This document shows positions 32,785 through 42,206 of a DNA stretch of 64,000 nucleotides, piece after piece. Both the position numbers and the translations under genes were made by a program. Source of the DNA: Geodermatophilus nigrescens (lineage in GTDB: Bacteria > Actinomycetota > Actinomycetes > Mycobacteriales > Geodermatophilaceae); the NCBI RefSeq assembly GCF_900129495.1, contig NZ_FQVX01000002.1, positions 1,178,001-1,242,000 of the forward strand, given 5' to 3'. Positions within the stretch are counted from its first letter, which is position 1. Every line of letters starts with the position of its first letter. A model generated the notes under the pieces. It worked only from the letters and a program-made list of their open reading frames with translations. It did no database searches and was not told the origin of the DNA.

Positions 32785-33531
32785 ATGGGCAACGGCACCG
32801 TCGTCATCACGGGCGCCAGCGCGGGGCTCGGCGCGGAGATGGCGCGGCAGTTCGCCGCCCGCGGCTGGGACCTCGCCCTGTGCGCCCGCCGCACCGACCG
32901 GCTCGACGCCCTCGCCGCGGAGATCCGGGAGCGGACCGGCCGGCGCGTCGAGACCGCCGCCCTCGACGTCACCGACGCCGACGCCGTCCCCGCCGTGTTC
33001 CGGCGGTTCGACGAGGCGTTCGGCGGCCTCGACCGGGTCGTGGTCAACGCGGGCCTCGGCAAGGGTGCACCGCTGGGCACCGGCCGCGCCGACGCCAACC
33101 GCGAGACGGCGATGACCAACTTCGTCGGCGCGCTGGCGCAGTGCGAGGCGGCGCTCGAGGTCTTCCGCCGCCAGCGGCGCGGCCACCTCGTCCTCGTCAG
33201 CTCCATGTCGGCGCTGCGCGGGATGCGGCGGAGCATGACCACGTACGCCGCCACCAAGGCCGGCGTCGCCGCGCTCGCCGAGGGCCTGCGCTCCGAGCGC
33301 ATCCCCGGGGTCGACGTGTCGGTCGTCTACCCCGGCTACATCCGCTCGGAGATGAACGAGCACGTGCAGCAGGCCACCCGCTTCATGGTCGACACCGAGA
33401 CCGGCGTGCGGGCGATGGTCCAGGCGATCGAGGCGCGGAAGGCCAAGGCGTACGTGCCGGCCTGGCCGTGGGTACCCATCGGCGTCGCGATGCGCGTCCT
33501 GCCCCTGTCGGTCGTGCGGAAGCTGTCGTGA
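32785..33531 (+). CDS. short-chain dehydrogenase/reductase
   Basis: 248 residues: TGASAGLGAEMA, LCARRTDRL, NAG, SSMSALRG and a YAATK catalytic pair near residue 153. The C-terminus ends with a hydrophobic segment (WVPIGVAMRVLPLSVVRKLS), suggesting membrane association as in other SDRs acting on lipids. ATG 32785 is preceded by AGGGG. The stop overlaps the GTG of the following fusion gene (GTGA). Confidence 0.87.
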   Translation: MGNGTVVITGASAGLGAEMARQFAARGWDLALCARRTDRLDALAAEIRERTGRRVETAALDVTDADAVPAVFRRFDEAFGGLDRVVVNAGLGKGAPLGTGRADANRETAMTNFVGALAQCEAALEVFRRQRRGHLVLVSSMSALRGMRRSMTTYAATKAGVAALAEGLRSERIPGVDVSVVYPGYIRSEMNEHVQQATRFMVDTETGVRAMVQAIEARKAKAYVPAWPWVPIGVAMRVLPLSVVRKLS

Positions 33532-35636
33532 CCGACGCGCGCCCGGTCCGCGCCGAGGACGCCTTCGACGTCGAGGCCGTCGCCGCGTGGCTGGCGCGGC
33601 ACGCCGACCCGCAGCGCGCCGGCGTCGACCTCGGCGCCGTCCCCGAGGTGCGCCAGTTCTCCGGCGGGGTCTCCAACCTGACCTACCTGCTGCGCTACCC
33701 CGACGGCGACCTGGTGCTGCGCCGGCCGCCGCGCGGGCAGCACACCGGCACCGCGCACGACGTCGCCCGCGAGTACCGCGTCCAGGAGGCGCTGGGCCGG
33801 GTGCTGCCGGCGGTGCCGCGGACGGTCGCGCTGTGCGAGGACACCGCCGTCGTCGGCACGCCGTTCTCCGTCGTCCGGCGGATCGAGGGGCCGATCCCCC
33901 GCCGCAGCCTGCCGCCCGGCGTCGACCTGACCCAGGACCAGGTCGCGGAGCTCTGCCGCAACGTCGTCGACCTGCTCGTCGACCTGCACCGCGTCGACGT
34001 CGACGCCGCCGGGCTGGCCGCCCTCGACCGCGGCCCCGGTTACGTGCGCCGCCAGGTCGACAACTGGACGAGCCGGTACGCGCGGGCCCGGACCCGCGAC
34101 GTGCCCGGCTACGCACGGGTGACGGCGTGGCTGGCCGCGCACCAACCCGCCGACCGGCCGCACACCCTCGTGCACAACGACTTCCGCTTCGACAACGTCG
34201 TGCTCGACCCCGCCGACCCGACCCGTCCGGCCGGGCTGCTGGACTGGGAGCTGGCCACCGTCGGCGACCCGCTGATGGACCTCGCGAGCGCGCTCGGCTA
34301 CTGGATCCAGGCCGACGACGGCCCGCTGATGCGCCGGTTCAGCCGCCAGCCGACGACGCTGCCCGGGATGATGACCCGCGAGCAGGTCGTCGCCCACTAC
34401 TGCGCGCGCACCGGCGAGCGCGTCACGAACGCCGAGTGGGCCTGGTACGAGGTGTTCGGCCTGTTCCGCGTCGCGGTCATCGCCCAGCAGGTCTACGCCC
34501 GCTACCGCGCCGGGCAGACGACGAACCCGGCGTTCCGCTCCTTCGGCATCGCCGTCCGGCTGCTCGAGCTGCGGTGCCGCCGGGTGATCGCGCGGGCGGA
34601 GCGGCTGACCCCCGACCGCGCGGCCGCCCAGGTCGGCAGCCCGCTGCTCACCCGCCGCCGGATCCGCCCGCGCCGGTGGACCCCGCCGCCGTTCGCCGAC
34701 CCCGGCCCCACCGCCCCGCTGCGGATCTCCCGCCGGCTCGACCCCGGCGGGCACGGCCCCGAGGACGTCGTCCTCGACGACGCCGGGCTGGCCGTCACGG
34801 GGCTGCGCGACGGCAGCGTCGTCCGCGTCGACGTGCGCACCGGGGAGCGCACGGTGGTCGGCCGCACCGGCGGGCGGCCGCTCGGCGTGGAGCCGCTCCC
34901 CGACGGCGCCGTGCTGGTGTGCGACCACGACCGCGGGCTGCTGCGCGTCGGCCCCGACGGCGCGGTCGACGTGCTCGTGGGCGAGGTCGACGGCGAGCCG
35001 GTGACCTTCGCCAGCAACGTCGTCGCCGCGCCCGACGGCACCGCGTGGTTCACGACGTCGACCAGCCGCTGGGACGTCGAGCACCACCTCGGCGACGTGT
35101 TCGAGCACTCGGCCACCGGCCGGCTGCTGCGGCGCGACCCCGACGGCACGGTGACGACGGTCCTGTCCGGGCTCGGCTTCGCCAACGGCCTGGTCCGCGC
35201 GGCCGACGGCTCACACCTGCTGGTCGCCGAGACCAGCCGCTACCGGGTGCTGCGGCACTGGCTCGCCGGGCCGCGCGCCGGCACCACCGAGCCGCTCGTG
35301 GAGAACCTGCCCGGCTTCCCCGACAACGCCTCGCTCGGCAGCGACGGCCTGCTCTGGGTGGCGATCGCCGCGCCGCGCAACGCGCTGCTCGACCGGCTCC
35401 TGCCGCTGCCCGGCGTGCTCCGGCTGGCCCTGTGGAACGTGCCCGAGCGCGTGCGGCCGAGGGCGACGCCGATCGCCTGGGTGATGGCCTTCGACCCGGC
35501 CGACGGGCGCCGCGTGCACGACCTGCGCGCTCCCGACGCCGGGTACGGCTTCGTCACCGCGGTCGCCGAGCGCGACGGCACGGTCGTCGTCGCCGGGCTG
35601 CACGAGGACGACCTGGCGGTGCTCGACCGCTCCTAG
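33528..35636 (+). CDS. phosphotransferase (APH) - SMP-30/strictosidine-synthase-like fusion protein
   Basis: 702 residues in one uninterrupted frame. Residues 1-360 are an aminoglycoside-phosphotransferase-type kinase of the ACAD10/11-like group, with FSGGVSNLTYLL (nucleotide loop), His216-Asn-Asp218 in VHNDFRFDN and DWE in LLDWELATVGDP. Residues 395-700 are a six-bladed propeller of the SMP-30/strictosidine-synthase/APMAP type (DGAVLVCDHDRGLLRV, ASNVVAAPDGTAWFTTS, FPDNASLGSDGLLWVA). The two families are normally separate proteins. An SDR gene is coupled upstream. Substrate unknown; the ACAD10/11 link suggests hydroxyacyl or lactone-type compounds. Confidence 0.85.
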   Translation: MTDARPVRAEDAFDVEAVAAWLARHADPQRAGVDLGAVPEVRQFSGGVSNLTYLLRYPDGDLVLRRPPRGQHTGTAHDVAREYRVQEALGRVLPAVPRTVALCEDTAVVGTPFSVVRRIEGPIPRRSLPPGVDLTQDQVAELCRNVVDLLVDLHRVDVDAAGLAALDRGPGYVRRQVDNWTSRYARARTRDVPGYARVTAWLAAHQPADRPHTLVHNDFRFDNVVLDPADPTRPAGLLDWELATVGDPLMDLASALGYWIQADDGPLMRRFSRQPTTLPGMMTREQVVAHYCARTGERVTNAEWAWYEVFGLFRVAVIAQQVYARYRAGQTTNPAFRSFGIAVRLLELRCRRVIARAERLTPDRAAAQVGSPLLTRRRIRPRRWTPPPFADPGPTAPLRISRRLDPGGHGPEDVVLDDAGLAVTGLRDGSVVRVDVRTGERTVVGRTGGRPLGVEPLPDGAVLVCDHDRGLLRVGPDGAVDVLVGEVDGEPVTFASNVVAAPDGTAWFTTSTSRWDVEHHLGDVFEHSATGRLLRRDPDGTVTTVLSGLGFANGLVRAADGSHLLVAETSRYRVLRHWLAGPRAGTTEPLVENLPGFPDNASLGSDGLLWVAIAAPRNALLDRLLPLPGVLRLALWNVPERVRPRATPIAWVMAFDPADGRRVHDLRAPDAGYGFVTAVAERDGTVVVAGLHEDDLAVLDRS

Positions 35637-36493
35637 CCGGTGACCGCGGCGACGAACGCGCGGGTGCCGGCGCGGCCCTCCGGCGTCGGCGTCAGCGAGT
35701 AGACGTGCACCGCGCGCCGGACGGCGGTGACCTCCACCCGCGTGCCCTCGGCCGCCGCCCGGTCCCGCAGCCGCAGGACGTCGGGGTACAGCAGGTCGCG
35801 GGTGCCCACCCAGACGCGCACCGGCGGGAGGCCGGCGAACGGGCCGTGCAGCGGGCTGAGCCGCGGGTCGGCCGGGTCGTCGCCGCCGGCCCACGCGCGC
35901 CCGGCCTCGCGCAGGCCCGCGCTGGACAGCCACGGGTCGCGGGCCTCGGCCACCGCGACCGCGGGGTCGGCCAGCGCGAGGTCGAGCCACGGGGCGATCA
36001 GCGCGACCTGGCGGGGCTGCGGTCGGCCGGAGCCGAGCAGGGTCTGCGCGAACCCGAGCGCCAGCCCGCCGCCGGCCGAGTCGCCGGCCAGCACGACGTC
36101 GTCGCCGAGGTCCGGGTACAGGGCGTCGAGCAGCCGGTACGCCTCCCGGTACGTGTGCCGGGGCGCGAGCCCGTAGTCCGGGACCACCACCCGCGCGCCG
36201 GCGTCGGCCAGCCGCCCGGCCAGCGTCCAGTGCTGCGGCGCCGCGCCCGCGACGTACGCGCCGCCGTGCAGGTACAGGACGGTCCGCGTCGCGCCGCCGC
36301 GCGGGGTCACGGTGGTCACGGGGAAGCCCTCGACGTTGCGGGTGTCCACCTCGTGGCGACGGCGCAGCGCCGCGGGCGCCGCCGCGGCCGGGCCCGGGTC
36401 GGCCATCCGGCGGCGGGCCGCCTCGGCGGTGGCCATCCGCGGCTTGGCCGTCAGCCGCAGGTACGCCGCGACCGCCCGCATCCGCACGCTCAT
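35633..36493 (-). CDS. alpha/beta-hydrolase fold-3 (HSL-like) lipase/esterase
   Basis: 286 residues. LYLHGGAYVAG is the HGG oxyanion motif, LAGDSAGGGLALG the nucleophile elbow, and VWVGTRDLLYPD and AVHVYSL the Asp and His region of hormone-sensitive-lipase-type esterases. It begins four bases after the epimerase stop, so it is the second gene of that operon. Its stop forms CTAG with the stop of the convergent fusion gene (three-base overlap). Confidence 0.9.
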   Translation of the reverse strand: MSVRMRAVAAYLRLTAKPRMATAEAARRRMADPGPAAAAPAALRRRHEVDTRNVEGFPVTTVTPRGGATRTVLYLHGGAYVAGAAPQHWTLAGRLADAGARVVVPDYGLAPRHTYREAYRLLDALYPDLGDDVVLAGDSAGGGLALGFAQTLLGSGRPQPRQVALIAPWLDLALADPAVAVAEARDPWLSSAGLREAGRAWAGGDDPADPRLSPLHGPFAGLPPVRVWVGTRDLLYPDVLRLRDRAAAEGTRVEVTAVRRAVHVYSLTPTPEGRAGTRAFVAAVTG

Positions 36494-36497
36494 GCGC

Positions 36498-37487
36498 TCA
36501 CCCTCGCACGGTGTAGGGGCCGGTCGACGTCGGGTGGTAGCCCTTGGCGCCGACGCTGCGGGCGAGCGCGCTGCGCGGCGGGCGGCCGGCGGCGAGCGCG
36601 TCGAGGGCCGCGCGGAAGTCCCACTCCGGGGTCCACCCGAGGTCGGCGCGGGCGGCGTCGTTGACGTACACCCGGTCGATCGAGGGGAACAGCCGCCAGC
36701 CGAGCCGCGCGTACAGCTCCGGGGCGTCGGGGAACAGCCGGGCGACGACGGCCGGCGCGTCGGTGCGCAGCCGCGCGAGGTCGCCGCGACCGAACGGCGT
36801 GGTGGCGCTCACGACGTACCGGCCGAAGCCGAGGGCGGGCGCGCGGTCGAGCGCGGCCCGGTGCGCCGAGACGACGTCGGCGAGGTCGACCCGGCGGTAC
36901 AGCAGCTCGTTGACCTTGACGTTGTCGTCGGCGTACGCGGTGCGGACGTCGTCGCTGTCGTCGCCCTCCGGGAAGAACCGCGAGGTGCGCAGCACGACGA
37001 CGGGCAGGCCGGTGTCGCGGGCGACGAGCTCGGCGAGGTCCTCGGCGGCGACCTTCGTGGCGCCGTAGACGTTGCGCACGCGCGGCGGGACCGCCTCGTC
37101 CACCCACGCCGCGGGCTCCCCCGGCGCCGGGGTCAGCGCGCGGCCGAAGGCGCTGGTCGTGCTGGTGACCACCGCCCGCCCGACCCCGGCTGCCGCGGCC
37201 TCCTCCAGCACGGTCAGCGTGCCGGTGACGTTGGTGTCGACGAACTCCTGCCGGCTGTGCGTGCCGACGTGCGGCTTGTGCAGCGTGGCGGTGTGCACGA
37301 GTGCGTCGGCGCCGCGGACCGCGGACCGGACCGCCGCGCGGTCGCCCACCGAGGCGACGACGTCGGTGGTCGGCGCGGGCAGCAGGTCCAGGCCCACGAC
37401 GTCGTCGCCGGCCTCCCGCAGCACGCGCACCAGCGCCTCGCCGAGGTGGCCCGAGCTGCCGGTGACCAGGACGCGCACGTGCTCCAC
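36498..37487 (-). CDS. NAD-dependent epimerase/dehydratase (extended SDR)
   Basis: 329 residues. VLVTGSSGHLGEALVRVL binds NAD; TSTTSAFG and YGATK (Tyr and Lys of the active site, near residues 142-146) follow. Extended-SDR enzymes act on nucleotide sugars or steroid-like alcohols; the surrounding lipase, SDR and phosphotransferase genes favour a non-sugar substrate, which is an inference. The start is GTG at 37487 with a weak ribosome site; GTG at 37478 is possible. Confidence 0.88.
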   Translation of the reverse strand: MEHVRVLVTGSSGHLGEALVRVLREAGDDVVGLDLLPAPTTDVVASVGDRAAVRSAVRGADALVHTATLHKPHVGTHSRQEFVDTNVTGTLTVLEEAAAAGVGRAVVTSTTSAFGRALTPAPGEPAAWVDEAVPPRVRNVYGATKVAAEDLAELVARDTGLPVVVLRTSRFFPEGDDSDDVRTAYADDNVKVNELLYRRVDLADVVSAHRAALDRAPALGFGRYVVSATTPFGRGDLARLRTDAPAVVARLFPDAPELYARLGWRLFPSIDRVYVNDAARADLGWTPEWDFRAALDALAAGRPPRSALARSVGAKGYHPTSTGPYTVRG

Positions 37488-37512
37488 CCTGGCACGGCGC
37501 CGGGGCGTGCCG

Positions 37513-38193
37513 TCAGGCCGCGGCGGCCAGGCGGGGACGCGGCCGGCGGGCGGCCAGCGCGACCACCGGGGCGAGCGGGCGGCGGCCGGACACCACGGCG
37601 AGGGTGACCAGCGCGCAGGCGAGCCCGACCGCGGCCGACAGCGCCATCAGCGACTGGTCCGCGACGGCGCCGTACCCGGCCCACGCGGCGCACGAGCCGG
37701 CGCCGAGCCACCACCGCACCGGCGACATGCCGGACAGGTCCTGGCCGCGGTCGCGCAGCAGCGCCAGCGGCTGCGGCAGCGCAGCGGCTGCGCCGACGAC
37801 GGCGGCGACCGCCGCGAGGACGTCCGCGGCCCCGGACGGCGCGACCCCGAGGAGCAGCACGGCGCCGGTGCAGCCGGCCGTCACCGCGGTCAGGCCCGCG
37901 GCGCACGAGGCGGTGCGCAGCAGCGCGCGGCCGGTGCGCAGGTCCGGCCGGGCGAGGAGCAGGGCGGCCAGCACCGCGGTGTTCCCCGCCCCGACGACGG
38001 TGTTGGTGACCACCTGAGCGGGGTCGGCGATCAGGAGCCCGACGACGAGCCAGGACAGGTTGAGCGGGGCGGCGAGCCAGGCGGCCGAGGGCGAGAGGCC
38101 GGCGGTGCGGCCGTGCCGGCAGGACAGCCAGACCTGGGGCCAGATGACGGCGATGCTGAGGACGGTCGCGACGAGGCCGAGGGCGGCGGGCAT
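37513..38193 (-). CDS. PQ-loop repeat membrane protein
   Basis: 226 residues with about seven hydrophobic segments. Two PQ-loop repeats are visible: IAVIWPQVWLSCRHGRTAGLSP near the N-terminus and ALPQPLALLRDRGQDLSGMSP near the middle. This is the layout of PQ-loop/SemiSWEET-like small-solute transporters. The ATG at 38193 begins the first helix; further upstream in-frame codons have no similarity. Substrate unknown. It precedes the epimerase gene on the same strand by 25 bases. Confidence 0.78.
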   Translation of the reverse strand: MPAALGLVATVLSIAVIWPQVWLSCRHGRTAGLSPSAAWLAAPLNLSWLVVGLLIADPAQVVTNTVVGAGNTAVLAALLLARPDLRTGRALLRTASCAAGLTAVTAGCTGAVLLLGVAPSGAADVLAAVAAVVGAAAALPQPLALLRDRGQDLSGMSPVRWWLGAGSCAAWAGYGAVADQSLMALSAAVGLACALVTLAVVSGRRPLAPVVALAARRPRPRLAAAA

Positions 38194-38411
38194 GGCGGAG
38201 CGGGATCCGTTCGGGTGGTGCGGGCGAGGCCGGCCACCCGCCGGGAGACGGTGCTCCTCCGGGCCGCGGTCCCTCGTCGCCGAGCGGATCCGCCGGCGCT
38301 GCGCGGTGGCCGCACGGGTCATCGGCATACCGGAACCGATTCGTCACCCGATCCCCCGCGTCGGCGCTGTGACCTCGCTCGCGCCCCTCCCCGCTGCGCC
38401 CGCCCGCCGCC

Positions 38412-39014
38412 TCAGGCGCGCGCGGCCGGCAGCGCGGCCGCGGAGGAGACCACGTGGTCGACCAGGCCGTAGGCGCGCGCCTCCTCCGGGGTGAACCAGC
38501 GGTCGCGGTCGGAGTCGCGCTCGATGCGCTCGACGTCCTGGCCGGTGTGCAGGGCCTGCAGCTCGTTCACCTGGCGCTTGAGGCGGCGCAGCACGTCGGC
38601 CTGGATGGCGATGTCGGACTGGGTGCCACCGACGCCGGCGGAGGGCTGGTGCACCAGGATCCGGGTGTGCGGCAGCGCGTGGCGCTTGCCCGGCGTGCCC
38701 GCGGTCAGCAGGAACTGCCCCATCGACGCCGCCATCCCGAACGCGTACGTGGCCACGTCGCAGCCGATGAACCGCATGGTGTCGTAGACGGCCAGCCCCG
38801 CGTCCACGGAGCCGCCCGGCGAGTTGACGTAGAGGTGCACGTCGCGGTGGGGGTCGTCGGCGGCGAGCAGCAGCATCCGCGCGCACAGCTGGTTGGCGAC
38901 GTCGTCGTCGACCGCGCTGCCGAGGACGAGGATGCGCTCGCTCAGCAGCTGGTCGGAGACGGCGTCCTGCAACGACCGGGCGCCGCTGGCCTCTCGCATG
39001 GTCGGGTGGGACAT
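38412..39014 (-). CDS. clpP: ATP-dependent Clp protease proteolytic subunit
   Basis: 200 residues. LYVNSPGGSVDAGLAVYDTM, the catalytic Ser97 (GMAASMGQFLL) and His122 (ILVHQPSAG) and the RDRWFTPEEARAYGLVD end are complete. ClpP forms the two-ring protease barrel fed by ClpX or ClpC. AGGAGG lies five bases before the ATG. It stands alone, with no second clpP or clpX beside it, so it is probably an extra ClpP of an actinobacterium with several. The 219 bases between it and the PQ-loop gene show nothing else. Confidence 0.93.
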   Translation of the reverse strand: MSHPTMREASGARSLQDAVSDQLLSERILVLGSAVDDDVANQLCARMLLLAADDPHRDVHLYVNSPGGSVDAGLAVYDTMRFIGCDVATYAFGMAASMGQFLLTAGTPGKRHALPHTRILVHQPSAGVGGTQSDIAIQADVLRRLKRQVNELQALHTGQDVERIERDSDRDRWFTPEEARAYGLVDHVVSSAAALPAARA

Positions 39015-39130
39015 GGTGCCTCCTGCGTCGCCGGGACCGGACGACCGCAGTACAGCGGGAATGGTCGCGGAATGCGCCGGGAGAATGGCCCATTACGCTT
39101 CCCGCGCATTTCTTGTGCCGAGCGCGGAAA

Positions 39131-39174
39131 GACCGGTGCCCCGGCCCCGCGAGTGCGGGACCGGGGCACCGGTC
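39131..39174 (-). terminator. nrdJ terminator
   Basis: A 20-base stem with one C-A mismatch (39131-39150 with 39155-39174) and a GAGT loop begins 16 bases after the nrdJ stop; on the minus strand it is followed by TTTCC. Confidence 0.9.
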
Positions 39175-39190
39175 GTGGATCAGCCGTCGG

Positions 39191-42073
39191 TCAGCTGCAG
39201 CCGCTGGTGGAGCCGCAGCCCTCGCAGACGTAGCAGCTGCCGGCCGGGCGCATCTTCGTGCCGCAGGTCATGCACAGCGGCGCGTCGGTGGCGGTGCCGG
39301 TGACCAGCTCGAGGAGCTCGGCCGAGGAGTGGGCCTCCTTGATCGACTTCGGGCCCTCGGGGGTGACCTTCTCCTTGGCCACGCTCGTGGTGCCGGCCTC
39401 GGTCGGCACCGAGCCGCGCAGCGCCTCGACGTCGACCTCCTCCTCGACGACCTCCGCGGTGGAGGCCGAGCCGTAGTTCCCGGCCACCTGCGCGGCGCGC
39501 TCCTCGGCGCTGAAGATGCCGAGGGTGGCGCGGGTGTCGACCGGCAGGTGGTCGAGCGCCAGGCGACGGAAGATGTAGTCCATCACCGACTGGGCGATGC
39601 GGATGTCCGGGTCGTCGGTCATGCCGGCCGGCTCGAAGCGCATGTTGGTGAACTTCTGGATGTAGGTCTCCAGCGGCACACCGTGCTGCAGCGCGATCGA
39701 GATGCCGATCGAGAAGGCGTCCATGACACCGGCCAGGGTCGAGCCCTGCTTGCCCAGCTTGAGGAACACCTCGCCGAGGCTGCCGTCCTCGTACATCCCG
39801 GCCGTCATGTAGCCCTCGGCGCCGGCGACGCTGAACGACGTCGTCATGCTCTGGCGCTTCTTGGGCAGCCGACGGCGCACCGGGTGCGACGTGGTGGCCA
39901 CCGGGGCCGCCTCGACCTCGGCCACGGTCTCGGTCTTCTTGGCCTTGGCGTCGGACAGCGGCTGGCCGACCTTGCAGTTGTCGCGGTAGATCGCCAGCGC
40001 CTTGAGGCCGAGCTTCCAGCCCTGGAAGTAGATGTTCTCGACGTCCTCGACGGTCGCCGTCTCCGGCATGTTGACCGTCTTGCTGATGGCGCCGGAGATG
40101 AACGGCTGCACCGCGGCCATCATCCGGACGTGGCCCATCGGGGAGATGGCCCGCTCGCCCATGGCGCAGTCGAAGACCTCGTAGTGCTCCGGGCGCAGGC
40201 TCGGCGCGTCGACGACGTGGCCGTGCTCGGAGATGTACTCGACGATCGCCTCGACCTGCTCGTCCTGGTAGCCCAGGCTCTTGAGGGCCCGCGGGACGGT
40301 CTGGTTGACGATCTGCATGGAGCCGCCGCCGACCAGCTTCTTGTACTTGACCAGCGAGAAGTCCGGCTCGATGCCGGTCGTGTCGCAGTCCATCATGAAG
40401 CCGATCGTGCCGGTGGGGGCCAGCACGGAGGCCTGGGCGTTGCGCCAGCCGTTGTCCGCGCCGATCTCCAGGCACTCCTGCCACTGGGCGGTGGCGACGC
40501 GCAGCACGTCGGCGTCGTCGGCGCCGACCGGGCGGATCGCGTCGTTGGCCGCGGCGTGCTTGCGCATGACCCGGGCGTGGGCGTCGGCGTTGCGGGCGAA
40601 GCCCTCGTAGGCGCCGACGATGCCCGCCAGCTCGGCCGAGCGCCGGTAGGCGGTGCCGGTCATCAGCGAGGTGATCGCCGCCGCCAGCGTCTGGCCGCCC
40701 CGCGAGTCGTAGGCGTGGCCGGTGGCCATGAGCAGCGCGCCGAGGTTGGCGTAGCCGATGCCCAGCTGGCGGTAGGCGCGGGTGGTCTCGCCGATCGGCG
40801 CGGTCGGGAAGTCGGCGAAGCAGATGGAGATGTCCATCGCCGTGATGACCAGCTCGACGGCCTTGACGAAGGTCCGGGAGTCGAAGGTCCCGTCGTCCTT
40901 GAGGAACTTCATGAGGTTCAGGGACGCCAGGTTGCACGAGCTGTTGTCGAGGCTCATGTACTCCGAGCAGGGGTTGGACGCGTTGATCCGGCCCGTCTCG
41001 GGGTTGGTGTGCCAGTCGTTGATCGTGTCGTCGTACTGGATGCCGGGGTCGGCGCACTCCCACGCGGCCTGGGTGACCTTGCGGAACAGCTCCTTGGCGT
41101 CGACGGTCTCGATCACCGAGCCGTCGAGCCGGGCGCGCAGACCGAACGGGTCGCCCTCCTCGACCGCGCGCATGAACTCGTCGGAGACGCGGACGCTGTT
41201 GTTCGCGTTCTGGTACTGGACGCTGGTGATGTCCTTGCCACCGAGGTCCATGTCGTAGCCGGCGTCGCGCAGCGCGCGGATCTTGTCCTCCTCGCGCGCC
41301 TTGGTCTCGATGAACTCCTCGATGTCGGGGTGGTCGATGTCGAGGACGACCATCTTCGCGGCGCGACGGGTGGCCCCACCGGACTTGATGGTGCCGGCGG
41401 AGGCGTCGGCGCCGCGCATGAAGGAGACCGGGCCGGAGGCGGTGCCACCGGAGGACAGCAGCTCCTTGGAGGAGCGGATGCGGGAGAGGTTCAGGCCGGC
41501 ACCGGAGCCGCCCTTGAAGATCAGGCCCTCCTCGCGGTACCAGTTCAGGATCGAGTCCATCTCGTCGTCGACGGCGAGGATGAAGCAGGCGCTGACCTGC
41601 TGCGGGGCGCTCGTGCCGACGTTGAACCACACGGGGCTGTTGAAGCTGAAGTACTGGTGCATGAGCATCCAGGTCAGCTCGTGCTCGAAGACCTCGGCGT
41701 CGCCCTCGGTGGCGAAGTAGCCGTGCTCGCGACCGGCCGCGCCGTAGGTGAGCACCACGCGGTCGATCAGCTGGCGCAGGCTGGTCTCCCGCTGCGGGGT
41801 GCCGACCGCGCCGCGGAAGTACTTCGTCGTGACGATGTTGGTGGCGTTGATGCTCCACTCGGCGGGGAACTCCACGCCGCGCTGCTCGAAGTTGATCGAG
41901 CCGTCGCGCCAGTTGGTCATGACGACGTCGCGGCGCTCCCAGGTCACCTCGTCGTACGGGTGCACACCGGCGGTGGTGAAGACGCGCTTGATCTTCAGGC
42001 CCTTCCCCCGGGTCGGCGCCTTGGCGGCGGCGCGACGCGTACGGCCTGCCACGCGGTCCTCGGTCTCGGTCAC
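39191..42073 (-). CDS. nrdJ: vitamin B12-dependent class II ribonucleotide reductase
   Basis: 960 residues, the usual size of the large actinobacterial NrdJ. The active-site cysteine segments SACFILAVDDEMDS and NPCSEYMSLDNSSCNLASLNL, the GGSGAGLNLSRIRS loop and the C-terminal zinc/thiol block CMTCGTKM and CYVCEGCGSTSGCS are present. The enzyme reduces ribonucleotides with adenosylcobalamin, independent of oxygen. GTG at 42073 has AGGGAG five bases upstream. It is the second gene of the nrdR-nrdJ operon, controlled by two NrdR boxes upstream of nrdR; the 133-base gap shows no recognised riboswitch. Confidence 0.97.
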   Translation of the reverse strand: MTETEDRVAGRTRRAAAKAPTRGKGLKIKRVFTTAGVHPYDEVTWERRDVVMTNWRDGSINFEQRGVEFPAEWSINATNIVTTKYFRGAVGTPQRETSLRQLIDRVVLTYGAAGREHGYFATEGDAEVFEHELTWMLMHQYFSFNSPVWFNVGTSAPQQVSACFILAVDDEMDSILNWYREEGLIFKGGSGAGLNLSRIRSSKELLSSGGTASGPVSFMRGADASAGTIKSGGATRRAAKMVVLDIDHPDIEEFIETKAREEDKIRALRDAGYDMDLGGKDITSVQYQNANNSVRVSDEFMRAVEEGDPFGLRARLDGSVIETVDAKELFRKVTQAAWECADPGIQYDDTINDWHTNPETGRINASNPCSEYMSLDNSSCNLASLNLMKFLKDDGTFDSRTFVKAVELVITAMDISICFADFPTAPIGETTRAYRQLGIGYANLGALLMATGHAYDSRGGQTLAAAITSLMTGTAYRRSAELAGIVGAYEGFARNADAHARVMRKHAAANDAIRPVGADDADVLRVATAQWQECLEIGADNGWRNAQASVLAPTGTIGFMMDCDTTGIEPDFSLVKYKKLVGGGSMQIVNQTVPRALKSLGYQDEQVEAIVEYISEHGHVVDAPSLRPEHYEVFDCAMGERAISPMGHVRMMAAVQPFISGAISKTVNMPETATVEDVENIYFQGWKLGLKALAIYRDNCKVGQPLSDAKAKKTETVAEVEAAPVATTSHPVRRRLPKKRQSMTTSFSVAGAEGYMTAGMYEDGSLGEVFLKLGKQGSTLAGVMDAFSIGISIALQHGVPLETYIQKFTNMRFEPAGMTDDPDIRIAQSVMDYIFRRLALDHLPVDTRATLGIFSAEERAAQVAGNYGSASTAEVVEEEVDVEALRGSVPTEAGTTSVAKEKVTPEGPKSIKEAHSSAELLELVTGTATDAPLCMTCGTKMRPAGSCYVCEGCGSTSGCS

Positions 42074-42206
42074 GAGCTCTCCCTTGGTGATCGGTGCGGG
42101 CGGCTGGGGAAGAGAGCCGCCCCTGTTCTAGCGGGTGGTGCTGACGGTTCTGGCTGTCCTGCGGGGGCCGTCGGCGGCGCTGCCGGCGGGTGGTGCTCGG
42201 GGATGG

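Noticed and set aside
32631-34116. Extension of the HNH protein upstream to 34116
   Set aside because: The extra 495 codons are antisense to the SDR and phosphotransferase genes and have shadow composition; DUF222 similarity begins near the ATG at 32631.
39062-39080. CGC-N5-GCG element upstream of clpP as a ClgR operator
   Set aside because: Only the outer CGC/GCG core fits; the flanking and central consensus positions do not, and such a core is frequent by chance at this GC content.
42074-42206. Cobalamin riboswitch before nrdJ
   Set aside because: Actinobacterial ribonucleotide reductase genes can carry B12 riboswitches, but no B12-box sequence or matching stems could be seen here or upstream of nrdR; NrdR boxes explain the control.
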